Shown here one piece after another: positions 1-11,950 of a stretch of DNA of 64,000 nucleotides. Made by a program: the position numbers and the translations under genes. The DNA lies in NCBI RefSeq assembly GCF_027172205.1, contig NC_070614.1, positions 38,570,001 through 38,634,000 on the forward strand. Reading direction: 5' to 3'. The notes under the pieces were generated by a model, which did not search any database, was not told the origin of the DNA, and saw only the letters and a list, made by a program, of their open reading frames with translations. The DNA is from Podarcis raffonei. Its lineage: Eukaryota > Chordata > Lepidosauria > Squamata > Lacertidae. The stretch's first letter is position 1; each line of letters begins with the position of its first letter.

Positions 1-1879
1 TGCATAGGTTTAGAACCGACAATAAAAATAATGTCTACACATATTTCTGTTTCCTAAAAAGTTCAATTTGAAGGGGTTTTTTTTGGGGGGGGTGTTTTTC
101 AGATATTGTGTCAGAATTTCCAAAAACATGTGCACCTCTAGTCCCGTTCTAGAAGGAGAGAGAGAGAAACAAGCGCACTGCCAAGCAGAGGCAATTGAGC
201 TGTGCTGTACAGTACTTTCACAGTTAAGTCATTAGTAATATTAGCTCAGTGGCAGAGGACATGATTTGCCTACAGACGAGTCCCAGCATCAATCCTTGGC
301 ATCTACAGTTGGTTTTTTTTTAAGGGCTGGGAAAAACCTTTAAAGAACAGCTGCCTGTTTGATTACCAGCCAGTAGCTTAATTACTTCCAATTCATTATT
401 TATATCCCGCTTTTCTGTGAAAGCACAAAATGTACAAACATGGATTTACACTAAAAAATAATAATAATGAAATTTTATTAATCTAGATTTTCAAGACAGC
501 CTTCAAGAGAGAACCATGAAACAAGTATAAAACAGATCAAAAAAAGCATCAGAAAAAAGCAATTATCATAGCAACATTAAAAGTACAAAGAGCAGTAGAT
601 ATAAAATCCGTTAAAATCCCAATAAAAATACAGTATAAATAATACAAGATAAAAAGCAAAATTAAAATGATTATTATTGGTTTATTATTATTTTTTGCAA
701 AAACACAGAAACAATGAGTAAAAAAAAGCTGAAAATATTTAAAGCATTCAAAAATAATTAAAATCAACAATAAGCTAAAAACCAGATTAAAACATATGTT
801 TACATTCTGTATTGCTGGATAGGCTTACCTAAACAAAATGTTTTCAGCAGGTGCTGAAATGAGTAACATGAATAATTATATTAGCACTTTAAAAACATCA
901 AAGACAAGAGTTCTAAAACACCCAGCAACTAACAGCATATGCAGTGGGTGAAGCTGTAACCCTGGGAGGAAGCCCCTTTGGACCCCAGCACCTCCACAAA
1001 GGCGGCGCTGACTCTTGTATCTGCCCACCAGATGTTACACACAGATAGGACAGAGAGCAGCCCATTTTTAAGGTCAGGCAGGTTCATATAGGAGCAGGAC
1101 AGGAACAGCCAGAATATTCATTTAGCCCAGCATTCTGCTTTCCATAAAGGCAAACCAGGTATCTCTGTGAAACCAAGTTCCGAAGGTCTGAGTCAGTACC
1201 AGAAAGATAAATCTGTTGATACACAAACAAAACCACTTCCTTTCAGGAAACAACACAGCAACAAGTACATTAAAAACTGTCTTCAGGCAGGCTGGTACAG
1301 TGGACGGGGTGAAGTGTGGGGGGGGGGGAACACCCTCCAGAGTAGCAGGAGGCAAGGGTTCCAATTTGAATAAAGTATTGGGGAGGCCCAGCTAAGCCCC
1401 CTCAATAACTGATCACATGATACAGTGCACACACGTCATTTGAATGGCAACTTTGCGGGGGGGGAGCAGCCCCTCACAATATTTTATGGGGGGAGGCGAA
1501 GATCCCTCGGCCCCTAGGAGTTGGTTCCTATGGCAGGAGGGTGAAACTTTTCAAGGTAGGGTTGATTAGGCATTTTGGCCCCTGAGGCAAACCACAAAAC
1601 GGCACCCCACTGCCCGCCAGGGAAGAGGGGATGAGAACATCTGCATCAAGAACAAGGGGAGAAATAAAAGATCTACACCAGGATCTTGTGGATCCTGCCA
1701 TCCTTGGGGTTGATCTGCTGCTTCAGCAACAAGTGACTCTGAAGGGAAGCTGAACTGAAAACTGATCAAATAATCCAAAGTGCGCTGAGAAAATCCATCA
1801 ACCTCAACCTCAGACGCGAAACGTGCATCTATTTAACTACAGGCAGTTAAAAAGCCCAACCAGCTTTAACATGTCATAT
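1..1879. other. Upstream intergenic region without recognised gene
   Basis: AT-rich sequence (about 390-800) with A-rich stretches, a tRNA-like SINE head near 240, poly-G runs near 1318 and 1458, and a repeat edge at about 1568-1625 carrying 'ttttggcccctgaggca', related to the repeat ending near 7470. Short frames here have no recognisable family. Confidence 0.5.
238..370 (+). mobile_element. Squamate tRNA-derived SINE fragment
   Basis: Starts with a box A-like 'TAGCTCAGTGGCAGAGGAC' segment and a box B-like 'CATCAATCCTTGGCATCT'. This matches my memory of an abundant squamate SINE with 'gcagaaggtcccaggttcaatccccggcatctcc'. Degenerate. A second, more diverged copy lies at about 8505-8665. Confidence 0.6.
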
Positions 1880-2210
1880 GACCCGGTGTCACGTGAGTGC
1901 AGAAAGTTAATACTTCTTCTCCCTCGGCTGCTGTTGCTTCTTCATTGCCCCCCCTCGCGTCTCCTGCCGGCCCTTTTGCAGGAAGACTCCCACCCCCCGC
2001 GCGCCATTGGCCATCGGAGCCTGTCTCGTCGCGCTATTGGCCGCCCGCGGGGCTTCCCTCACGAAAGCCGCGTTCCCATTGGTCTCCTTACGGGCTTCTG
2101 GCTCCGCCTCTCTTCCCTCTTGGAAAGTGACATGAAGTTAGGATCGCAGCTGTCGACGGCGCCGGGCGGAGGATTCGAGGTTCCCTGTGCGCGGGGTGGG
2201 GAGGCGTAAG
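1880..2210 (+). promoter_or_regulatory. Candidate CpG-rich promoter of the JIP-like gene
   Basis: GC-rich, CpG-containing stretch about 0.6-0.9 kb before the start codon. ATTGG (inverted CCAAT, NF-Y type) occurs at 2006-2010, 2036-2040 and 2078-2082. A near-match to the CLEAR element (GTCACGTGAG; consensus GTCACGTGAC) lies at 1888-1897. No TATA box is visible. A possible donor (GGC|gtaagg, gt at 2206) suggests a 5' noncoding exon spliced to the coding exon. The transcription start is not determined. Confidence 0.55.
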
Positions 2211-2780
2211 GAAGGGGAGCCCAAAACTCGCGGCAGGAATCGAGAGATTCCCCCCCTCTCGATCCCTCGGTACGGGGGGTGGGAGGGAAAAGCAGGACTC
2301 CTGGGTTTTTAGGCAGTGTGGATCCTAGTGGTTAGAGCACAGAGCCTGGAAGTCAAACTCCTGGCAGAGGGAAATGGGCATATTGAGACAGGGTGTAAGG
2401 GGAGTGCTGCCTAGTGGCTATAGCAAGGGGGTTGTATATGCGTGCATGTGCCTGGTGCCGGAAGGGACTGGGAAGGGAGTTAGGGTGTAACTGGCTGGAG
2501 GTAGGGTGGATAGATTTGGGGGGGGGGTAGATAATCCTGTGCAGAGAATTCAGGGACAGGAAGAATCAGGGGTCCTGGTTGATCAGAGAGAGCGCTGAGT
2601 AGTACCAGTAGAACAGTGGCTGGACTCCTGGGTTCTGCGATCAGGGAGCCGAAGTGGGGCAAGAGATTTTGTGCTTAATAAGGTGGGATCTGGTGGGTTA
2701 GAGGAGGAGGAGGATCAAGGAGCCAGGAAACCCCTGGGGTGTCTGGAGGCTGGAGAGGGCAGTGGCTAGAGCAGGTTACG
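2211..2780 (+). other. Leader or 5' intron of the JIP-like gene
   Basis: Purine-rich sequence between the GC-rich promoter and the coding start, with several stretches of 'ctcctgggttctg' type. It may be 5' UTR, or an intron using the donor at 2206 with an acceptor just before 2781 (gctagagcag at about 2766-2775). No other gene is seen. Confidence 0.4.
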
Positions 2781-5700
2781 ATGGATGACCCTGAGGAGAT
2801 ATTTGGAGGAGATGGAGACCCCAACCCTGCTCCTTATGAGGAGCTAGTGTCTGCGATGGCCGGCGGATTGTATGGGGAACTGGAGCGGCTTGTAGGGGCC
2901 CATGGGCCCGGTGCAGTTTCAGGACTCCTGCCGCAACTGGTTTCTGTCCTGGAGTCGCTGCAAGGGGCTTGTGGGCAAGTGCGAGAGCGGGACCAGGCGC
3001 TGGAACGCTTGCGGGATGACCGGCTGCGGCTTCTGGAGCAGTATGAGCGGGAGCGATCTGGGCGCAAGAGGGCAGAAGAGGTTGGTATCGCTTTCTTTCT
3101 ACTTGTTTTGCTACGACTACTATTTTTAAATGTTTGTTTAGGCTGTGTACACCCTATACAGTGGTACCTCAGCTTAAGTACTTAATTCGTTCCAGAGGTT
3201 CGTACTTAACCTGAAGCACCACTTTAGCTAATGCGGCCTCCTGCTGCTGCCGCGCCGCCGGAGCATGATTTCTGTTCTCATCCTGAAGCAAAGTTCTTAA
3301 ACTGAAGCACTATTTCTGGGTTAGCGGAGTCTGTAACCTGAAGCATATGTAACCCGAGGTACCACTGTACATTTAATGCGCATTCCAGGCCCCCCCAAAC
3401 ACTGGGAACTGTAGTTTGTTAAGAATACTGGGAGCTGTAGCTCTGTGGTGGGTAAACTACAGTTCCCAGGAGTCTTTGTGGGGGGGGAGGGAGATGCTTT
3501 AAATATATGGTGTGTATGCAGCCTTAGTCTCGGCTGTGTGTTGCGCAGGTCAGAGATGGGTGACAGTCTCGGGCCAAAGGTTTTACAACACTGGTTGGCA
3601 ACTACCAGATTTGGCTGGCACACCAATCTGAGCCAAAACACGGTGAGTGAAGGCGGGGGTCATATTCCCTCCCTTCTCACGCTTGGCAAATCTGGTATTA
3701 GTTTCTCCAATATCGTACTTGACCAGGCTGGTGCTTTTTAGCAGACAGCACTTTTGCTACAGAACTAGTAGCAACGGAGAGGGATTTTCTCTCTGTGTGG
3801 TGCCACTCTTGTGAATGTACTTTTCTCTAGAGGTCTTGGTGTTATATGGAACCAAGAAACATCCAGTCAACAGAAATAGAAAGTAATAATCTAGGCTCAA
3901 GTTGCAAGCAGGGGAGGATGGCAGTTTCTGTCCCCGGTTTCTAATCCCCGGCATCCGCTAATGGAAGGGCAATTGTATTATGAAACTGAAAGTGTTCTTC
4001 TGTGTATCAGGGGCAGTAGGTACCAATGGGCCCCATCCTATATATATATTTACCATTGTTTATGTGAGCTGCCACTGCAGTATCTTGTGGCAAGGCATTC
4101 CATGGGCTGGTTATAGTTGCTATCAGGAAGTACTCATTTTGCTTCTTCTTAAGCCTGTGGCCTGTCAGTTTCAGGGGATGCCCCTGAGCTTTCATGCTCT
4201 AATAGAGAAGGAACAGGAGGAAATTATTCATCCTTTGTGCATCAGTTAAGATTGTACATTACCACCACCTTTCCATTTAGCCTCTGCAAAGTGTCAAAGT
4301 ATTACCAGTTTGCAAGCTTTCTTGATAAGGAAAATGATCCTTGTGCCTTCCGTCTATTTCATTCCGAGTGTAAGGTATGGGTGCATTGCAGGGATCTGAT
4401 GATTCTTAGGGTCCCTCCCCACGCTACAATTCTATGATCCTATGATCTCGACTGCCCATTTTACCATGTTGAGACTTAGAGTGGGTAGCGCAGGGCCGAT
4501 GAAGCTGCCGAGGAGCGATGAAAGAGACCCAAGGCTGTATATACACACCACACAGTCAAAGCAAACCCCGCAATAAAGAATAATGGGAACTCTGCTTTCT
4601 TAAGGGTGCTGGGAATTGCAGCTCTGTAAGGGGTAAACTACAGTTCCTGGGATTCTTGTATGCAGCCCTCCATGGGTTTGGGAGAAAGGACTGGGACTGG
4701 GTGGGAGAGGATGTTGGGATCTCCTGGACTCTCGGGGTTCTCTTCCTGCAGAGGTTTATGGAGCTGGAGGACGCGATGGAGCAGGAGCGCAAGGCGCATG
4801 CAGCGGCTGTGAGCCGGCTGGAGGGCCAGAGCCGTGCCCTGGAAGGGAAAGCACGCAGCTACGCAGACCAGGGTGAGAGGGGCGGGTTCCTTCGCATCCT
4901 ATGCCTTTAAAATCAAAAGTGCTGAATCTTCTCCCCTGCAGATTGTTTGAAGAACCTGCGTTTGATACGGACACTCTAAGAAATTATCTCTCTGCCTAGG
5001 AGGAAGCCAGTTAACCAGGCCAGACAAAGTGTGGCCTTGGAATTCTGTTTCTCCATCTTCCCGCAGATGGGATGGCTTCCCCGCCCACCCATGCCCCTCC
5101 CACTGACAGGCATGCCCTATCCTGCACCCTCCCATCTTTTTCCCACTCTCCTTTTTGGAAGTTCTGGCTAAGCTGGTCTATCGAGTTTGCTGAGATTGGG
5201 GTGTAAGGCAGCGGGGAGCAGAACAACCTCATCATATATCTTTTGGGCTCTTTGCAAAATGGGGCAACTGTTGGTCACAATTGCAATTGTTTCCAGTATA
5301 TGTTTATGTGTGCACACACACATATATGTCTGGCTCTCTTTAGTTTCAGGTGTGTGTGTGGGGGGGGGAATACAATGTGGGACATGATGGAGGATTATAA
5401 AATTATGCAAGAAGCAGAGAAAAGAGAGGGAGGTGTTATAGTTTTTCCACTCCCATAACATTAGGATTGGCAATGCTCCTCATAAACCGCTGGGCAGCAG
5501 ATGTAGGGTAGACAGAAGGAAATACTATTTCACACAATGCATAATTAAATCATGGAACTCCCTGCCACCAAATGAGGCTGTAGCCACCAGCCTAGGTGGT
5601 TAAAAAAAAAAGGAATTAGACAAATTCACAGGTAGGGATAGTACCTGTCAATATCTGAGTGTCTTAGGCTGCAGTCCTGCACACAGTTACTTGGGAATAA

Positions 5701-7897
5701 ATCCCATTGAGGTTAGTGGGGCTTGAGTCCAAGTAAACACATACGGGATCAGGGCTTGTAGGTGCTTTAGCAAAAGCTGAGACAAAATTATATGTGACTT
5801 TAGGTGCATCTTTGACTCTAATTTTATAAACTGGCAAATTATGTCAGTTTCAATAATCTCATAATTCATGGAGTCTGATAAGATTTGGAGAGCGAATGTA
5901 ACCCTGAAATATACTCAGAGTCGCAAAGTGATTTCACGCTCTTTAATCAGCTCATAGTGGTGAGGAGGAATGAATGAAAGTCCCCTCAAAGTATCTGCTT
6001 TATATACATTATTTACACAATGGGCTGCACATGATTGGCTAATTCCGGAATTCTACTGTAAGCCAATCAGGTTGTGGATTCACTTCTATCTGGAGCATGA
6101 TTGGGTAGTTCCTGCCAACCAATCATACTGCTGCATTGTTCTAGGACCAATCAGACTGCTGCATTCTGAATCCTATTGCTCTAGGACCAATCAGACTGCT
6201 GCCTTTTGGATCCTATTGTTCTAGGACCAATCAGACTGCTGCAGTTTGGATCCTATTCAACTCAGTACATAACAAACCCTTTCTTTAGAACCACTGAAGG
6301 GAAGGGAATTTCCTGTTCTGAAGCTGAGATTTGCTGGTGGTGGGAGGCAGGGGAATTTCTCATTGACACAAACAGAGGACTTCCTCCCCTTGCAAATACC
6401 AGCTTCAAAAGAGAGATTTTTCTCAGCACTTCAGCAGGCGAGGAAAAGGTTAAATTCCTTCTCCACATCTTCTCTACTCAGCATCACAGGGCCTATTGCC
6501 ATGCTAACACCCATAAGGTTACACTGTTCTATTTCTTTCAAAGGGTCTTAGTTATAATTACCTCATGTTGGATTTTGCCCTCCAACCAGCAGCTCTCAGC
6601 TGCTTTGCAGAGTCTGCAACCTAATTCTGTGACCTGCTATTATCTAGACTGGGTTATATTTAATGATGCTCTTAGACCCTGACCACATACCACCCAGGGC
6701 TGACTGTTACCACTAGCTCTGAAGAGCTAATTTAATATCCCTTGCCAGTGATCCATTCCACAACCACCAGCATCCCCTTTATCAGGGCTGCTTCTCTTTT
6801 AGCTTAATTATGCCCACCTATTCACAAGTCGTCATAAAAAAGTTATGCTCAGTGCTGTTAAAAAGGTCCCAGCCCAATACACATAATGACATTTTTTGCA
6901 TCCAGGCAGGATTATTTCCCCCTCATCCTTTTAAAAAAGAAAAAAAGAATTGTATACCCCATCAAAGTGTCTCTAACAAAATTCTCCATACCCTCACAAA
7001 ATGAAAATGTGGGTAACATTGCATTTATTGGGACTTATTTTCTGGTAAGTATCAGATTGCAGCTTCAGTGTTCTTTGTGTGAATCTAAGACATTAGGATA
7101 TTCCTACCCATGAGGCTTGAATCTTTTCTTATTATTATTCATTTGGCCTATTTTGCCACTGTAAAGCTTGCATTGAGTAGAATCTGCTCAATGCAAATTT
7201 GTCTTTATTTAAAGATGGATTTTTCTGGCCCTTTCATTAGGCAGAATGAAGAAACTGCCTTGGGCTATAGATGCTCAGGAGCAGCCTGTGGTTATTCCTC
7301 TTGAGCCTCCAGCCATTCCCTTCTGTTGCCACATGGAGTTTCCTGGGGCCCCATGTCTGTTATTGATTCTACTGCCAGTCCAGTTGGCTGCAGTACATGG
7401 ATTTGGGAGGGGGACGCCATCTTGTCCTTCGCCTCAGGCAGCAAAATGTCTTGAGCCGGCCCTGCCTGCTCTCTTTCCTGCTTTCGCTGTACACAACACA
7501 AATAGCGCACAAGATGCATTTTTAGCACCATTTTGAAAATGCCCTTAAGACTAATGTAAAGCTGGTTTAGGTTTCTTGTATGTACATCAAAATCACACCA
7601 CCATGCCTCCCTGCCCCCCTGCTCTCTCTTCACAGTGGCGGGTCTGGAAGAACAAAAATCTTCACTCCTAAAGGAGCTTTCAACTCTCAGCCAGAGCCAC
7701 ACAAAGGTACCGTCAGCCTGCAGCTGCCTTCCCTCGTTTGCTCTTTTCTTTTCTCCACTCTTAAGCCAAGCTGGGCCACAATCTCATTTTGTCTTCTGCC
7801 TTTTACAGATTGTGCAAAACTACAAGGAATTGAAATCGCAGAGGGTGGCGTTGGCTGCTACAAGTCAAGCTGGATCTCTGACTACAGAAACGAAAAG
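2781..7897 (+). CDS. RH1 and first coiled-coil exons (1-4) of the JIP-like gene
   Basis: These four exons give residues 1-193. The RH1 stretch ([18 protein letters not shown], then [12 protein letters not shown]) lines up with the JIP4 segment SGLAGSIYREFERLIG / LMPLVVAVLENL. It is followed by [17 protein letters not shown] and [14 protein letters not shown], the same register as JIP3/4 LITQYEREKALRKHAEE and KFIEFED. In the family RH1 plus the coiled coil dimerises and binds the kinesin heavy chain tail. The ATG at 2739 is in frame and would add 14 residues with no family match, so 2781 is preferred. Intron 1 (3081-4751) carries a Tigger-like MITE and palindromic repeats. Intron 2 (4873-7635) carries a solo LTR. 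Confidence 0.9.
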
Positions 7898-10800
7898 GTT
7901 TGGAAGAGGATGCCGGCCTGTGGGGTGGCAGCGGGGTTTGTGTGTGTCAGGGGTTCACTTAGGGGCACAGTGCCACCAATAATGATATTTTTGCCCAAGC
8001 TGCTGAGGTTGTGGAGAGTGCTGTATGGCCAGTTGCTGTGCTCTCCAGCTTCTTCTGTTCCTTACCACAGCAGCTGTCAAACCACAAACTGTTTTCACTC
8101 ATTTCAAGAGGAAAGGTAGAAGTCATTTTTGGTTACCTAGCAACAGCCGGGCCTACTGCAAGTACCACTTCTGGATTAAGGCAGGAATGGATGGGACTCC
8201 GGCCCGCAATCCACCAAGGGCTGCGTGTGACAGAATAGTTAGTTGGGGTGGCGCTAGGTTCAAATCTAATCTCCCCCTGCCCCAAGGCGAAGAAAGGTTG
8301 ACAAGGACAAGCTGCTCCAAGGCAAAACTGGTGGAAATGGGGTGGGGTGTGGGGCCACAGGCAAGGAAACATGAAACCTTTCTCCAATTGTCTTCAGGGT
8401 TTCTTGGAAGAAGAGGGCCTTTTTAGTGGTGGTGCCCCCGTTCCTTCACTCCTCAGAAATGCCTGACTCAAATATAGTACCACATGATACTTTTTGAATG
8501 TTAGCCATAGGCCTTGGTGGAACACACGTTTTTGATTCAGGAGGTACTGGGTTCCGTTCCCGGCATTTTTAGGTGCGCCAGGGAAGAAGAGTCCTGTCTG
8601 AGAGCTGCTGCCAGTCAGTGCAGGCACTTCTAAGCAAGGACCAATGGACTGCTCTGGCTCTGCAAGGCAGCTTCCGAGATTCCCACGTTTCAAGCTTTTG
8701 AGAACAATGGAACTCTACTGGCTATCTTCCGACATTTTTTGTAGTGATTTCTTTTTAATTTCTCTGTAATGTAATGTTGGTGATTGGCTTTGGCAGCCAC
8801 GTTGAGGGCTTTATAGCATGTTGAGGCAGGGAAGAAAGGTGAGTAAGAACCCTTTTGAGAGAAGGAGACGTTGAAGGGGTCGAAGGCAAGATGCAGGAGG
8901 TTACAGGCATGTCTTTTCCAGGGCAGCTGATCAGCTAGCCATGTACATTAACAAGGAACTAAAAATAGATATTTTTCTCTCCCTCCTCCCCCTGCTCAGG
9001 TTGAAGCCCCCACCAATCCAGGCACCCCCAAAGTTCCTCCCAAGCACCTCGGACCCTGGGTCTCCTGAATTGCCTCATTCCCCAGGGGTAAGTGGCTTGG
9101 TGTTGTGGGGCTCAAGCCCCTGAACTGTTCCTTGGCCCTTGGCAAACAGCAGCAGTGGTGGACAGGGAGGCTGGAGGGGGGGAGCAGAGGCATTAAGAGG
9201 AGTCAGGAATGAATGGCCTTTTATGTTCTCCCCACCACCACCCGTCTCTTCAGAAGCCTGCAGAGTTTCAAGAGCTTCCCAGCACGGAGAAGGCTCCGCA
9301 GAGGGACACAGAAAGAAACAATTTCCCCTTGGCACAAGAAATGGTGCAACCGGAACAGGATGGTATGAAGGGGGAGCCTCTGTTTCATCTTGGTGCAGCT
9401 AAGCCAGGGAAAATAACTTGAGGAGGGTATGGGGGGGCAGTGAGGGGGTGTGGGTGTGGCCAAGGGAAAGCCCTGAGGGCCAAGTGAAGAGGACTGGTGG
9501 GCCATATTTGGCCTCTGGGCCTCAGGTTCTCTGCTGCAGCCTAATGAGTTAGTAGCGTGCCGGTTCTTGAGTTGTGCTATATATTTTGCATTTTTACTGG
9601 GCTTCTGTTCCTTGTAAGCTGTGCCTCTTCCACACCCCTGCCAGTCGTTTCCACCACTGCCAACATTTAGATTTTAAGCTCTTGTGGGGCAGAGACCTGC
9701 CTGACCCTCTTTATTCTTATAACAACAGGAATTTTCTCTGCATGCAGGCAACAAAATGCCAGATAGGCCCTTGCCCAAAGGAGCAATGTTTTTCTAGATT
9801 ATTTTCAGTAGGGAAAGGACTGTGTAGAGGTTAACAAACATGGGATAATAATCTAGAAAAAATAATGTGCTTTGCGTTTGCGCCCCAAAAACCTTCTTCT
9901 CTTGTCAGCCTCTCCCACTCTGCAGCGGCGCTTGGACTTGGACGATCTCCTGAGCTCCACTCCAGAACTGGGACTGGAGCAAAAGCAGCCAAGCAGGTAA
10001 GAGGGATGTGTCTACTTATTAAGCCTCTGAGCAGAAAGCGCAGGTGGGCAGAGCCTGAGTGGTCTGTGCTTGAACATGGATGCTCCTTCACTGGAGTGAA
10101 GAAACAGCTAGACTCTTCCTTCCTGTGTCCTCTGACCACAGCATGCCCACACTGTCCTCTAATCCTCCATTCTCCCAGCTATTCCCTCCCCGCTTCCCCA
10201 CAGGTGTTTTAATTTCGGGAGAGTTAGCTCTTCTAGTTATCCTGCTCACGGCTTTGAAGGGCCACACATCCCTGAGTTTCCCAGCCAGATAGCCAACTTC
10301 TTTTTCTCCTCACACCCACCTTTGAAACTGCCGTTTCGAAAGCACCGCAGCCATAGGATGGCAAACAAGGCTGAGGAGGACTTCTGTGTTCATTGTCTTC
10401 TTAGAGAAAAAAGCCCCACCCCTGGTTTCTGTCTACTGTGACGTCAGATGTGGGTGTGTGTTGTTGCCAGGTTAGGAGTGGGTGGGTACTCCTGTCTGTC
10501 TATTTGTCTGTCTGTCTGTCTCTCAGCCCCCTGAGTAACACCCTCGAGCGCAACACGGTGTCCCTTTTCGCCGAGGTCTCGGGCCTCAGTCCTGAACTCC
10601 TCAGCGATATGGACGGCGGTGCCGATTTGCAGGGTAGGTGAAACTCCCACCTCCCCCCCACCCCTCTCTGCCTCCTTGTCCTTCTGGGACCTTGTTCCTT
10701 TCCTAGAGAACCCAGGAGTCCTAGCTCCCCCCCCACCCCAATTTTAATCCAGAAAACCTGCCTCCCATAGTTCCCCAGACTGTGGGGAGTTAAGGTTTCT

Positions 10801-11887
10801 ACCTGTGTCCTAGTAGCTCAGCAGTGTCCATGCTTGACCATCTTTTCAGGGGATGCCTTGGAAACCCTGGTGGCAGAAAACACTAAGCTACAGGAGGCAC
10901 GGTAAGAGCGACCAGCCTAAAGCGATAACGTTTGTTTGTTTTTTTTTATTTATGAATCTCCTTTTACGTGTGTGCCAAGGCGCCTTACAAACCAGCTGAA
11001 AATAGTTATAAAAACAGTACAAAAATGCTCCCCACAACTCAAGGTAGGTGTTGGTTTTGTATTGTTTCTGAAACCTAAGGCATCCATCTGGAAAAGCTTG
11101 CCAAAAGAAAACGAAAAAATGCATTCATTTGGTTCCAGAAAGTACAGATAGGGGCAGCTTCTGATCTCTTTGGAAGTTGAGGGAGAAACTGTCCTGGAGA
11201 ATGTAGTGACCCTGCTTGGGTGTATAAGGGATAAAGCCACCTTTCAATTTACCTGGCCCTGAACTGTCTATGGGTCTTTATATCTTGATGGGAGCTGGAG
11301 CTTCTTAGAAAGGAAGGTCCTTGTCAAGGGTGCTTGGTAGGCAGAGAAATGGGCCGAGGCCTAGCCTGCTTCTCTCCGCTGGCCCGCCTGCTTTCCCTCT
11401 TGGATCAGGCCCTCCACCTCTTCCTGGGCCATCGCAGCCACTCCCAGGCTGAAGTCTTGCTGTTCCTCATGGTCCCACCTCCAGGACTGCTCTGGATACA
11501 GCCCGCCGCCATCTTATCGCCCGTGTAGAGGAGCTCACCGAAGAGCGCGAGTCGTTACGGGCGGAGCGTGAAGGAACACTGGGGGCCCTGAGCCGCTGCC
11601 AAGCCCAGCTGAAGGAGGCTGAGCTGGAACTAATCAGGTAAGGGCTTGTAAATTGCCCTCCCTGGCGTTTGGCAGCCATCTTGATTCCACCACCTGCTGT
11701 CTGCGCTGGCAACAAAAGGAGAGGGGCACCTCAAAATTAGTAGTACACAGGAACAACTCCTCCCCGGCAAAGTCACCAAGGCAATGCAGACAAATCCCAA
11801 TGTGTTTTGAGTTAGCCATTTCTTCAGAGGTCACATGCCTGTCCCCCCCACTTATCCTCACAACAACCTTGTGAGGTAGGTTAGACC

Positions 11888-11950
<63 letters not shown>

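Noticed and set aside
2739-2780. Upstream in-frame ATG as the JIP-like start
   Set aside because: The extra 14 residues have no counterpart in JIP3 or JIP4, while MDDPEE at 2781 lines up with the JIP4 N terminus.
10439-10446. TGACGTCA (full CRE) in a JIP-like gene intron
   Set aside because: A single 8-bp match inside an intron with no other promoter feature. Too weak to list as a regulatory site.
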